The notes under the pieces were generated by a model. The model saw nothing but the letters and a program-made list of their open reading frames with translations. It searched no databases and had not been told where the DNA came from. Of a DNA stretch of 64,000 bases, positions 33,548 through 45,428 are shown in pieces (within the stretch, counting starts at the first letter, position 1; each line of letters starts with the position of its first letter). The translations under genes and the position numbers were made by a program. The DNA lies in assembly GCA_900074885.1 (NCBI GenBank), contig FJUW01000031.1, forward strand, positions 374,634-438,633. Reading direction: 5' to 3'. The DNA is from Rhynchosporium graminicola (lineage: Eukaryota > Ascomycota > Leotiomycetes > Helotiales > Ploettnerulaceae).

Positions 33548-36500
33548 CTTGGAAAGATGAGGAGAAGGACAAAACATGTGTCAGTAGTAGAAGAAATATG
33601 GAATCAAGCGAAGATTCGAGATTGAGGAGAAAGCCAAACAGGTATCGAAACAACACAGCTGTAACGAGATGGTCTTGATTGTAGATAGTTTGCCTTTGTT
33701 GACGAAGCTATGTGAAGTAGCAAGCCGTGTTGACTTCACCGAACGGGGGGAAATAAAGTCGCCAGGAAGGTGGGCAAATATCGCGGAGCACGCTTGATAT
33801 GACGATTTATTGGATAATAAAGGATAGTCCGCAGAAGGCTTTGTCCTCGATCGTGGGAAGCAGACATGAATTTAAGTGAGCGATGAAGAATGTGAGAAGG
33901 GTCCAAGGCAGACAGACTTGACTATTACTGCCCCTCCAACGAACACTTGCTCATCCATGGAGAGAGATATCGAGTCAAACCCGCAAATCCACTGGGGGGG
34001 GGTGGACGGCAGTCTAAGGACAGGGACAGGCAGGACGGGGGAGCTTTGACTGTTCGGGGAGCGACGTGACATGGGCTGGGGCTGGGCCGGGGGTTCAAGT
34101 AGTCAGTCAGTCAGTCAGTCTGGCTCTGGGAGGAGACGTGGAGCCATCATCATAGTCGGAATCCCAGCAGAGTTGCAAATGGCAGCTCCAGCTCCAGCTC
34201 CAGGCTAACAGACAAGGAGGAAATGCCCCTAATGGTTAGCACTGACGGTACGGCTCGTAATCCCTAGGTAGAAGAGAAGAGACAAGGTAACGAAGAGTTT
34301 TCGGGAGGAGAGAGCACATCAAAGGTTAGTTAGTTGTAATATGTATGAGCCAGGGGGTGCAGCAGTACCAGGTAGGTATCGATATCCTGCCAGTAATGTT
34401 GCAAGCCGCGTCCAACGTCGATCGAGTGAGTAAGTACCGTACCTAATTAATGGCTTTGACCAGCGTGGAGGGGGAGGGTGATCTCAAGACTTCGCAGGCC
34501 TTGCGGGCTGACATGATGCTCGGTAGGGCAATCCAGTGGACGAGACGTGCAGCAGCAGCAGCAGCAGCAGCAGTACGAAGTTGCGGTAACTTCGTCAGAA
34601 GAGCTCTGCTACCAGGAGTCGATAAGGTACCTACCTACCTACCTACCTACCTACCTACCCAGGTAAAGGTATAATAGGTACCTATCTATGCATGAGAGGA
34701 GAGGAAAGTCAGCAGGGGAATGAATACCTACCGGTACCAATACAATAGTTGCTACCGCCAACACAACATACCGGGGGGACTGACTCTACCTCGACAGAGA
34801 GCTCGCTGCCTGCCTGGAAGATCCATATAATACTGCCTGCCTGCCTACCTGCCTGCCTGCCTGCCTGTCTGCCATGCGATGTCATTCTGACCACCCCCAT
34901 CCATCCATCCATCCATCCATCCTTCATCCCCATATGGTCCTGCCCAGCCGCTCTAGATCGATCTATCTAGCTTCATCGATTCAACTCTCAACTAGTCCAA
35001 GACCCCGTTGATGAGGACGAGGACGAGGACGAGGACGAGATTTAGCTTTCCAAGGCTCGGTAGGAGGGGCCAAATATAACCCTTTGACTGGTTGAGTAAA
35101 CGATAAGCGACTCTGGTAGGGGTCCCGGGTTGAAGATGATTCACTGATTAACCCAGGTAGGTAAGTAAGGTACAGTAGGTGGGTAGTGGAAGAGCTAGGG
35201 TCACATTACAGGACAGGACAGGACTGGGTCAGCATGCAGGTCACCTCACCGAGTATGAAAACCATTACAAGACAGACAGAACTTGCAGAAGAGCCTGCCT
35301 CCTGCGAATAAGATGAGATGAGATGAGAAGAGATGAGATGAGACGAAAGAGGATTCTAGACAAAGGCAACATCAACGACCAAAAGTGGGGAGCCGATATC
35401 CGATAATATTCCAGCTGGCGCGATACTCGAAGTGTTCGAGACAAGACAAGGATGCGCTGTGCTGTGCTGTGCTGTAGCCTATTTCGATAGAGCTCCGAGG
35501 GAGGGAATTCAATGGGATTCTTCTGTACCTAACCAGCAGCTGCCAGCCCCAGCCCCAGCTCCAGCCCCAGACCTTTCTACCAGTATTTATCAGATCGCAA
35601 TCAAGCATGCCAGTCTCTATTTCAAAACCTCTTCTCATATTGCCTGAGATTCCGAAATGGTCGGTCGGGCAGTCGGGTAGGTGTGGCTGTTCATGCAAAA
35701 AATAGACGCATGCATCCCATCTCATCTCATTTCCTCGACTCTTCTATTATAAATAAAGAAGAGCAGCAGAAACATTCCTATCGGGGCTGTGACCATCTAT
35801 CTATCTATCTGTATGTGAGCCAAGAATGGACCATCACCCCCAACTGACTTTTATACCAGCTGTGGATGGGTGGAGCCTTCATTCCTGTCGGATCTCGTCC
35901 GATCTTTACTTACATTCTCCATGTTTAGCTGGGCAAGGGCAGGCAGGATGGACAGTAAATAAAGCCTGCAGAGCACAAACGACACGGGCGCCAGTGCGCT
36001 CTTCTCCACAGCGTATATCACACCTGCGGCCGCTCCTGCAAATGAAATCGGATCGGATCCGCGAATCATTGGGAAGAGAATCATGAAGATAGAGTCTCAG
36101 ATGCTAGTATGCTTTGGTTGGGTCTTTAACTTGCACGGGCACGATCGTAAAGAATCTTCTCAGCCATCAGCGTTCTCCGCAGTCAATGTATGCCACGCCT
36201 CTAGGGCTCCATGATCCGTCAAATCAAAGTCGATATCGGCACGGTCAATTGGTGCTTGCTTGTGTCCGTCGCCAGACCCAGCCAGCGTCAACTGGAACTC
36301 TGTTCCCAGGGCCTGCAGGCCTTATCAACAGCCGCGACCGATCACTACCTTAATTCCTAGTACCCTCACCTACCCCTGAGGCTCCCTACCTACCTAGTAC
36401 CTTAGCTCAGTTGGCAGCTGCCTTGTGGGCCGCACGGCCTGTAGCTCCGGCCCAGTTTGACATTTCGTTTGGTGGAAGGATTTCAATTGGTGGGCTCGTA

Positions 36501-38702
36501 AAAATCGATCCTATCGTGAAGACGTGGGGAATCGAAACTGCAGCAGTAACCAGTCAGCAGTCTGAGCTGCAGCACAGCCTGGGTCGAGCTTTCGGGGTTC
36601 CAGGAAAGGGCCAGCACAGATGTAGCGTAGGATGTTGGCACTTGATAGAAGTGGTTATTTTGGTATTTCGACCTGCCAGTTTGGGTGACCCCATGTTTTG
36701 CGTCCCATGTAGATGCGGAAAATTTGAAATGAGTTTTTTTTTTTCAAGGATTTGGGAGAGCGAGACGTTAGCTTAGCAACCCTCTGGCAACCCTCATATG
36801 ATGTCGACCGTTCGATTAAGCATAGGTAATATCTGAAGGGAATAAACCCGATGACCGTCGTCCCGGCGCAAAACGTGGCTAGAACCGCGCTCAGGTACCC
36901 GTTGAGATTGAGCAATAATGGGCTGGGGCATGATGAAATCTCACCCCAGCTCCTCCCTTACACTCACTGCCCTACCCTATGTAGCACAAGCTATAGAAGC
37001 GAGAGTCCAGCTCTGGCCTGGTTTGAATTACTGATCTGCTTTCAATCATGCTGTAATTGATGGTTGGAGTAGCGAAGAGAATATCTGCTCGCCAGTAAAA
37101 GTAAAATGAGTAGTAAAGTATAAGAAAGAATACAAATAAATCTAATCTGCACTAATCTAAATCTCTGGTAGAAAGGCATGGAGCACTACCTCCGTACTGA
37201 TTTCTGGGACGAATGAACCTGGTGTCACTCGCGAGAGATCCATTTTCCGTAGGGCAGACGATAGTACTTGCATTGCAGCCTCTACAGGACGTCAAATGTG
37301 CATATCTCGGCTTCATTTTCCGAAGTGCTGGGTGGGTAGAGAAAGTTGTAGAATAGATATCTCCACCTGTCGAAAATTTTCAGACTCTAAGGCTTTCAGG
37401 ATGTGTGGTCGCTGCGTCGTGGTACCCGAATTCGGAACAGCGAACCGAAGATTTTGGCCAATTTGTGCTGGGAACAAAGTCGTAGGCTTCCAGAAACTTG
37501 CAACCTGGCAATAGATCGAAAGGAGACTGAGAGGGGGTTCTGTGCAGCGCTCATCACACTGCAGACCTTCGGTAGTCGTCGTATCGACGGGCGAGTGAGA
37601 TGCATAGCGCTTAGCTTTAACCCTGCTTGCAGAGGTCGACTGTATACGTAGCCTCCTGCGATTGCACACATCAGGAAGCGTTTGTCCGGAATCGCATTGA
37701 AATACAGTCACAGGTTAGGGCGTGCCTGAGTCATCATTGGCGTTTGAATAAACAGGTTCAGCCTTGAAAGAGGCAGACCTCATGTTATAACCGAAATTCG
37801 TATACTTGCCTTGCCGCCTCTCGAAAAGCGCCGATATTGTGTTGCAGGCACCGGCCCGATTGCAGGTATAATGTGTCCATGGACTGGAAAACTTGAGCCG
37901 TTCTTTGACTCTTGCTACCGAACGAAAGTCGTCGTATCGACAACGAGGCTGAGGTATTCCATGATATATTGGTTGGGGTCGAAGCCAATTGTAATATCGC
38001 GCTCTGCTCTGATTTGACGTCGCCGATTTGCACGTCGATTAAACCGTGTACACCCTCTGAGAGGTGCATGTCTTGGTAATCTCAGTTCAATGCTAATGTG
38101 AATCGGATTCGATGAGAGTCCGATTCGATACAGCTGCCGATTTCTGGATTCGGACATTCCAAATATACCTCAGTCCTTTGCAATGACCTCAAAATCGTTG
38201 ATCAGGCGATGCTGGGTGCTGGCCAATTAGAAGCGATACAAGACACATTCCCGACCGTGACTTGCCTGGCGTTGTATTCATTCGTGTCGCCGTAACTTCC
38301 ATTTATAACCCTGATCCAAAATCACTGCCTGACCTCTGGGTGTAACCAAATATCTGCACCTGGTAAGCAGCCATTCACTTCAGAATTGTATATATGCAAT
38401 AGCGCAGATGCGGGAGGTTCTAAGTGCGAAGCGGACCCATCCATCGCCCATGAGGTTGAGAAATTGTTACCAACTTCCACGAGAAAATTGCGGCTGAATA
38501 GGAGCGAAAAGCGGTTCATTAATATGCTAATGTCATAAGGCTGCTCGTAAGCACGCTTCATTGATTATCTTGCTGTAGTCATGAAAGTGGACGCCTGATG
38601 CTAATGCTGAACAATGCAGAAGATGAACAAACCTGTCAACTCCGAAGAATAGACCCAACGCCAGCCCAGAATGAATCCAAAGTCCGCAAGAGTTGGGCGA
38701 TC
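33548..38702. other. Long gene-free spacer upstream of the C2H2 factor
   Basis: Just over 5 kb without a supportable gene. The first 2.3 kb is dense with simple repeats (listed separately) and pyrimidine/purine-biased tracts. The rest (36.1-38.7 kb) is ordinary-looking sequence with short overlapping frames such as 37313-37711 (-) and 36411-36776 (+), none with domains. It probably includes a long 5' leader and promoter of the C2H2 gene; this is inference. Confidence 0.55.
34101..35810. repeat. Cluster of at least eight microsatellites
   Basis: Within 1.7 kb: AGTC x5 (34101-34120), GCA x8 (34549-34572), TACC x8 (34628-34659), CTGCC-type tetranucleotides (34833-34873), CATC x6 (34898-34922), GAGGAC units (35013-35039), GATGA units (35311-35343), GCTGT units (35456-35475), CAGCCC-like units (35539-35570) and CTAT x4 (35794-35810). 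They lie 0.5-2.3 kb upstream of the C2H2 start. Confidence 0.9.
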
Positions 38703-40129
38703 CTAGTTGTTGTAGTCGGTTGCCGATTGATCGAGCTTATCGTCGCCTTCGAGCGAGTACTGCTTGACAAGAACTCCTTCACCTCCGTTCTCCATGTCTA
38801 TGCTGAAAACGTAAAATCCTCCATCACTGGTTACTAGCATCACCTGTGGACTGCTGCTGCTCATCGCAACCACGCTCCGAAGTGGGCCACCTGTCGCATT
38901 AACCCCCATACCACTTTTAGGCAATTTGATAAAGGCGAAATCGCGCGTTGGCTCCCACATCTCCGTGACAGCTTGCGGTAGATATCCGCCTACAACGCCT
39001 GCCACGCTCTTTCCCATCATTTGTGAAGATCGTCTCAGCATGCTTCCAATAGTTCCGCTAGTTTTACGCGTAATTGCAGGTGCTTCAGCATTATCGCTGC
39101 CGGGAGAAGTTCCGGTAGTAGGAGATTCAACTCCACTGTCGTAGCTTCGAGAACGACTCCATCGCTCAGTCGGCGACTTTGGCGAATCTGGCGAGACAAG
39201 TGCTGGGCCACCGAGGCGGAAAATGTGGACTGTGTCTGTAGTCGAGGATACGCATAGGAGAGTTGAGCTCAGATTGAAGGACATGCTGTAAATAGTTGAT
39301 GGATAGGTTCCTCTCCGGAATTGGTATAACTTAGTTCCCTTGGGAAGCGAGAATACTCTGATGATCGTTCCAGTTTCCGATGAGGTCGCCAATAATGTAC
39401 CGTCATTATTGAGAGCAATGCAAGATAAAGGTGCCCGATGTGCTTCTACAACGTTCAAAGCCTCTAATTTCGAACAGTCGAATATCAAGACATCTCCTGA
39501 AGTTGGTGCTACAAAGGTTGAGAGGGGTGGTGCATGCGATGGACGTTTGTCGCCCGTTTCTTCCCTTGGCTTAGGCAGAGGATACGCAATGTAGCAATTT
39601 TCGGATGATGGAGCAAGCGCGCATATCGCGTTTGGATTCGGTGATGTGGCGATTGTGTAGAGCAGTGTCATATTCGAGATGTCGTACAAGTATATCTCCT
39701 CTTCTAGAACAACGGCCAATCGCTTCCGATTCAACCGGACAGCGAGAACCGCAGATGGAAACGTCAACTCGCAGATGATTGAAGATCGCTATGTATCTGA
39801 TTAGCGGCTGTTGACTTGTCGCAAAGGTGCGAATGTAATGTTCCGTGAGAGAAATAGGCTACCTTGGTGTTCTGTATAACCAGATGCCTGGGAGAGAGTA
39901 TGAGGGCAACCAAAGAGGTGGAGAATAGCATCTCAATAAGAGCCACATTTCCGTCATCGCTGCTGAATATCTTCGAAAATGGCTCGGTGTGGTAAATTCG
40001 GAATCCGCGAGATGTTCCTGGGATAGAGTAAGGTTAACAGGTTAACAGGACCGGAGGGAGACGGTTGATGGACTCACCAACGGCAAGACAGCTGTAGTCC
40101 TGATTAAAGGTCACGAAATTCATAGCCAT
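38703..40129 (-). CDS. ATG18: Autophagy protein Atg18 (PROPPIN, WD-repeat)
   Basis: Atg18 is a seven-bladed beta-propeller that binds PI3P and PI(3,5)P2 on autophagic and vacuolar membranes, works with Atg2 in autophagosome formation and helps control vacuole size. Exons are 40129-40078, 40017-39863 and 39788-38703. Both introns (60 and 73 bp) are GT-AG and phases fit, giving 430 residues. The start reads [26 protein letters not shown], the conserved first blade. The lipid-binding FRRG motif is at residues 226-229 ([16 protein letters not shown]). A Ser/Pro-rich, probably disordered loop ([21 protein letters not shown]) follows, then a basic, hydrophobic segment and the final blade. The gene is divergent from PPM2, with 637 bp between start codons. 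Confidence 0.96.
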
Positions 40130-40766
40130 GGTAAGAAGGGGGCTGGAGATAACAGACCACCGTGAGACGCTTCAATTCGGGTGTTCTGAGGGTTGGGTGG
40201 TGGCTAGGATGCTACGAAGCCTGCGCTTCGAGTGAGGGCGGGTGTTGTTAGATGGGTAGCTCTCTGGAGTTGACAGGCGTAGGCGCAGACACAGTCATTG
40301 ACGCGTGGTTCTGAGCCTGAGTTGCGCTGCGTCGCAGGCGTCCCAAAAGTGTAGTTCGATACGATAGAGCTCTGTAGCAAGTCGTATTATGTGTTTGCAT
40401 GGGATTCGTGCCGGCCGAAGGTAAGAAGACATAGGTACCAGGTCTCGAGGTGATGTTTAGCGGGGTGGAAGCTGAGCTGAAGTGAGGCTGGTGAGAGCTT
40501 CCTTCAGCCACAATAAACTCACGCTAAATGAGCTCGCTTAATATCTCTGATGGTGTTCGCGCTGTACTTTGTTTTCTAGGTACGAATTGTCTTGACAGAT
40601 AGCCAACGTCCGTATATGTATATGTATCAAGGCCAAAAAAGAGTTAGCTTTGTGATCCTTATACTATCGCGCACAAAATCCGTTGCTATACTAACAAAAC
40701 TTTATGTAGTCACACAAACTCCGATATTCTTGACGCATTTGCCTCATGCCTTCAGCAAGTCTTCCT
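40130..40766. promoter_or_regulatory. Divergent ATG18/PPM2 intergenic region
   Basis: The 637 bp between the two start codons must hold both promoters. No classical TATA box is obvious close to either start. An 87-codon minus-strand frame (40248-40511) is probably chance. Confidence 0.6.
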
Positions 40767-43700
40767 ATGATGAAGCCCGCTAGAGAACCTGAGACAGGAC
40801 GGTCGGCAGCCAAATCAAAGTCACAGCTTCAAGATGACTCAATAATGGGTGTGAGTTGATTTTCCCCTTCTGATTCTCGACGAACTCCAAAAGAAGGGTC
40901 GAAGTCTTCAATTGATCTCGGATCACTCTTTGACGATTGCCCACGAGGGATGACTGAGAATATAAAAAGATCCCGAGTGCCAATGGATTGGCTGAAATAA
41001 TCACAATCAAGGCTCTCGATCGTTTCATCCCCGACAATCCATTACATCTCTTTCTCTCTTCTACCATGTTCTGGACCATGCGCCTACGCTAAAATGTCCA
41101 GACCAACAACAGCAGTATCGTATCCAAACGAAGCGTTGAGCGTCTTTACTTCCCAGATGAAGCTCATTTCTTCCGCTACTTCGTGAAGAAGCCACAAAGA
41201 CGCTCCCCACTCATCAATCGTGGATATTGGGTGAGGATGAAGGCCATTGACCAAGTGGTTCGTCAGTTCCTAGAGCAAGACTCCCCAAAACAAAAGGTCG
41301 TCGTCAATCTTGGATGTGGCTAGTAAGAGAAGTTTTCAAAACCCAAGAGCATTTCACTGATTCCCAACAGTGATCCTCTCCCTTGGCAGTGTCTCGAACG
41401 ATATCCAGCTGCCTCCAACGGTACTAAATTCATCGACATCGACTACAGAGATCTCATGCTTAAAAAGCGGACCGTTGTCCAGAGCACGAATGAGCTCAAT
41501 TCGATGTTGACTGGTGCTAAAGTATCAGAGAACGATGTTCTATTTACCAGTGATCAATATATTCAATTGGGTTGTGATCTTCGAGACCTTCAAGCCTTAG
41601 GTCGCGTGCTAGCAAGTGTCATTGACATCGAAAACTGTAGGTCCTGACATACCCTAGCGACAGAAGTCTACAGGTGCTTAGTTATTCTCTATACCATAAT
41701 TCAGATGCATAGAACATTCTATCGTTCAGGCACTGAATTATGAAAGGGTTTCTGGGCAGGTGACCAACCTTGCTAACTTGTAATAGGCACGATTCTGTTT
41801 ACTGCTGAGGTTTCGATCACCTACATGAACGTTGAAGCATCCGATGCTTTGATCCACTGGGCTAGTAGGCTAACAGAAGGTATGGTGCTGGGTACATATT
41901 GCTGCCACTCACTGACACAACTCAGCTCGGTTTTGCGTACTGGAACAGTTGATTCCAGATGGTGAAGACCATCCCTTCTCTCGGACCATGATGGCACATT
42001 TTGGCAAGTTACGAACAGTTCTAGGAGCAGTACAAAAATACCCGACTGAAAAGGCCCAATTTTCTCGGTTTACAGGGCTCGGATGGCCGAAAGTACAGGT
42101 TTGCAACCTGTGGAAGTTATGGAACTCGCCTACCTTCGCTACGCCTGAAGAACGCACGGCTCTGGATCAAGTTGAGCCCTTTGATGAATGGGAAGAATTT
42201 GCTCTGTTTGGGTGTCACTACTTTCTTCTTGTTGCAGACTCGGCCAATATGGCAACCAGAGCGGTCGCTTCAAGTATCTCTGAGTCACAAAGATCGAATA
42301 ACTTGGAAAAGTCTACAGATTCGACTTTACCCGCGCGATCAGGTCTTCAGCCAGAGTTGATTTTCTCAGAATACCCCAAGAACCACGGCTATAAAAGGTT
42401 TGCGGCGTCGATGCCTGTCAAAGGGCCTGATCATTCGCGTGATATGATAGGGGTCTTTGCTGGTATGGGATTGAATACCAGAACGGACTCTATGGATAAG
42501 TACAGTGTAGATGAGATCGACTTTCAGGTACTTAATCCACGGGGTCCTGCCGTGACACCATCGAGCCGAATGTGCCACACCATCACTGATATGGGCGATA
42601 CTTCACTTCTTGTTGGTGGCCGAACGTCTCCGTACGTAATGGGGAAGTCAATTCTCTCTTCTATTTTCCCTAATTTTCAGGAGTTCTTTTGAGCTCTATT
42701 TTGTCCTCTTCTCAGGACATGTTATCTTTGAACAAGACATTGCTAACTCAACATCTCGATAGAGACAATGCTTCACGAGAATGTTGGCTTTATCATAAAT
42801 GGCTCAGTACCTGGGAGCGTCTGGATGATCTGCCATGGCCTTTATATCGTCATCAAGCTACCCGTCTGAACAGCGAGTATGTGCTCGTTTCGACTGGGAG
42901 GATCGACTCCAGGACAGTTTCCACCGACTTCTTGGTATGGAATCGGCGAAAGGGGTGGGTAAGATGTAGTAGCGAGAATCCGCCGCGACCTTCATACGGT
43001 GCAGTTTTCTTCTCAAATAAGATCGCAGATGTGGGTGATAACTCCAGTTCAAGAAGGGGATTTCTGGCCGGCGGCATGTCTACCAGCTCCAGCTTTTTGG
43101 ACGATGTCTGGCAATGGAAACTAAACGAATTCAACACTCAGGTAAATCCCGGGTTTTCCCCCCTCAGTGGGCTACTGTACATGGTCAAATTGCTTAAAGC
43201 TAACGAGGTCTTAGGCACCGACGATCCACTTCACTCGTCTTCCGAGCTTCGAAGACAAACATTTAGTTGCTCGATTTGGAGCAAACGTAGTCTGCATCCA
43301 GGACAAGTTTTATATCATCGGTGGTGTGATCAAGGACCGTATCATAAAACTGGCAGAGGAAGTGTGTGTACTCAGTATCAACTCAACCTCCATTTCTGTA
43401 GAGTCCATTCCGTTGGGTTTCACTCCTCGGCCACTGTTGATTGGCTCAACTACCGTTGCTTTTGACCAATCTCTGGTAATCACAGGAGGTTCAGCAGTCT
43501 GTTTCTCTTTCGGCACATTCTGGAACAAAGGTAGTTATACTGTCTTACTACCAAGCTTGGAGAAAGCAAAATCACAGGAGGAAATGAGGCCGTCGGAAGT
43601 CTTGCGACTGATCCAAACAGTGGCTGCTGAAACGCCGTGTAAGACGACCGAAAGTCGCATATCTACAGAGTCCGTAACCTTGAATAGCGTTCCAAGAGTA

Positions 43701-44679
43701 CAAATTGGATCTGCATTAGAATTCAGTCGAATGCTCGAGTCTTCAACGCCCGTCATCATCGAAAAGGCAGACATTGGTCCATGTACAGCCAAGTGGACGA
43801 CAGACTACCTTAAAGAGAAGATTGGCACTGAACGCGAGGTAAGCAATCGGTCCTCCTCCACGCCATACCAATATCCTCACCTCGATTAAGGTCATCGTCC
43901 ATGAAGCGAGTACGGAGCACATGAATTTTAAGTCAAAGAACTTCTCATATGTTACGAAGTGGTTCGGAGACTTCCTAGATCAGATCCAACAGGGTCAGAT
44001 GCTCTATCTCCGTTCCTTGTCTGCAGAGAAACCTTCGGAGAAAGCAGCAGATATTAGCCGAGACTTTCCTTCTATTGCGGCGGACTTCGTGCTACCGCCC
44101 GAGCTCGCAGTGGTTACCGAAAACACACATAGCTCTCCATTACGTATTTCCGGACCAGTTAATATGTGGTTACACTACGATGTTAGTACACCCCCCATGT
44201 GAAATTATGTCTTTTTTCTTTTTAATGAAAAGCAGGTGATGGCAAACGTCTATTGTCAAATCAAGGGGTCTAAACGGCTCCTTTTATTCCCACCAACGGA
44301 TGTCAAGCACCTTGGATTTGAACCAGGTTCCTCGAGCTCTCAGCTCAATGTGTTTCAAGAGCTTCACAGTCCACGTCTAGCAGGCACACATCCCCAGGAA
44401 GCTCTTCTCCAACCCGGCGATGTCCTATTCCTGCCCTCATTGTGGCTACACGCTGCTTCTCCAACATCGGGAGTAAGCATTGCAGTGAATGTCTTCTTCC
44501 GCAGCCTTTCTGCGGGCTACGCTGCTGGGAAAGACGTCTATGGAAATCGAGACCTACAAGCGTATGAGAAGGGTAGAATTGATATTGCTAAGATTGTTAA
44601 ATCGTTTGAAAATTTGCCGAAGGATGTCCGTGGTTTCTATCTACAAAGACTACTTGAGGAGTTGAGGGACAATATCTGA
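40767..44679 (+). CDS. PPM2: tRNA wybutosine-synthesising protein 4 (Ppm2/TYW4), nine exons
   Basis: TYW4 carries out the last steps of wybutosine synthesis at position 37 of tRNA-Phe: carboxyl methylation and methoxycarbonylation. Exons are 40767-40850, 41102-41322, 41371-41636, 41787-41879, 41926-42631, 42763-43141, 43215-43838, 43891-44181 and 44236-44679; all phases fit, giving 1035 residues. Domain order is leucine-carboxyl-methyltransferase-like (residues about 28-330: [26 protein letters not shown]), Kelch-like propeller (about 350-650: [28 protein letters not shown]) and a C-terminal JmjC-type domain (about 700-1000: [40 protein letters not shown]). The first coding exon, only 28 codons before a 251-bp intron, was chosen because its end MG joins to TNNSSIV, as in the family. 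Confidence 0.95.
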
Positions 44680-45428
44680 CTTTCTCGTCATGCGGTTTTG
44701 TTGCACGTCGCACGGCAAGACGGCGCGGATGAAGAGAATGTGTAAAAAGTATGTTGATAGCGAAGCCGAATATTGAAAGCGTATTCAAATATTGCGATTC
44801 TAGTGAAAAGAACGCATCAAATATGAAAGGCTGTCGAATAAACGGCTTGCGAAATGGTCGTATTCCCGCCTACTCCTGCATCTCGATTGAAGACAGCTCT
44901 GTCGGCCTCGAGAATGATTACCCATTCTGAAGCTCAACGGCCTGGGCGGTCAACTGTCTGCAATGGACGAGTTGCGTATGATTCTTCAGGAGGACACCGG
45001 CATACGGACCGCACAATCCGGCCACCTGTTCGGACAAACCTCGGGCTATCACTCTTCAGAACCCCGCGGCCGGGTGAAAATCCGGCCGCCTTGATGTGTT
45101 GATGCCAATGACGGGCGAGATTGGATCAAAATATGAAGACTGGAAGCAATGTGGTATCTAGTGCTTCAATCACGGTCCAAACGCTGGTGAGGCCAATGAG
45201 CCCGCTCAAAATCTCGGGATATCGAAGCTGGAATGACAAGAAGGGCTCGACTGATCTCCTTCCTGCCTTACTTATGTGGTAGCAGACTAAGCAAAATCTT
45301 CCACTTGTATTGTACTTACCTTATGACAAGTAATTACGCTACGCCAGCAATGTGACATCCCACTTCTGAATTTTCGTAAAGTATCTACCCGAAAAGATCT
45401 CCTCTTCATCAGATACTTATATTGCAGT
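44680..45428. other. Intergenic, no supported gene
   Basis: This lies between PPM2 and the transporter, both on the plus strand. An 82-codon frame (44854-45102) has no features. Nothing else is seen. Confidence 0.5.

Noticed and set aside
36411..37711. Frames of 121 and 132 codons in the long spacer
   Set aside because: No domains, no partners in frame, and the opposite strand is equally open.
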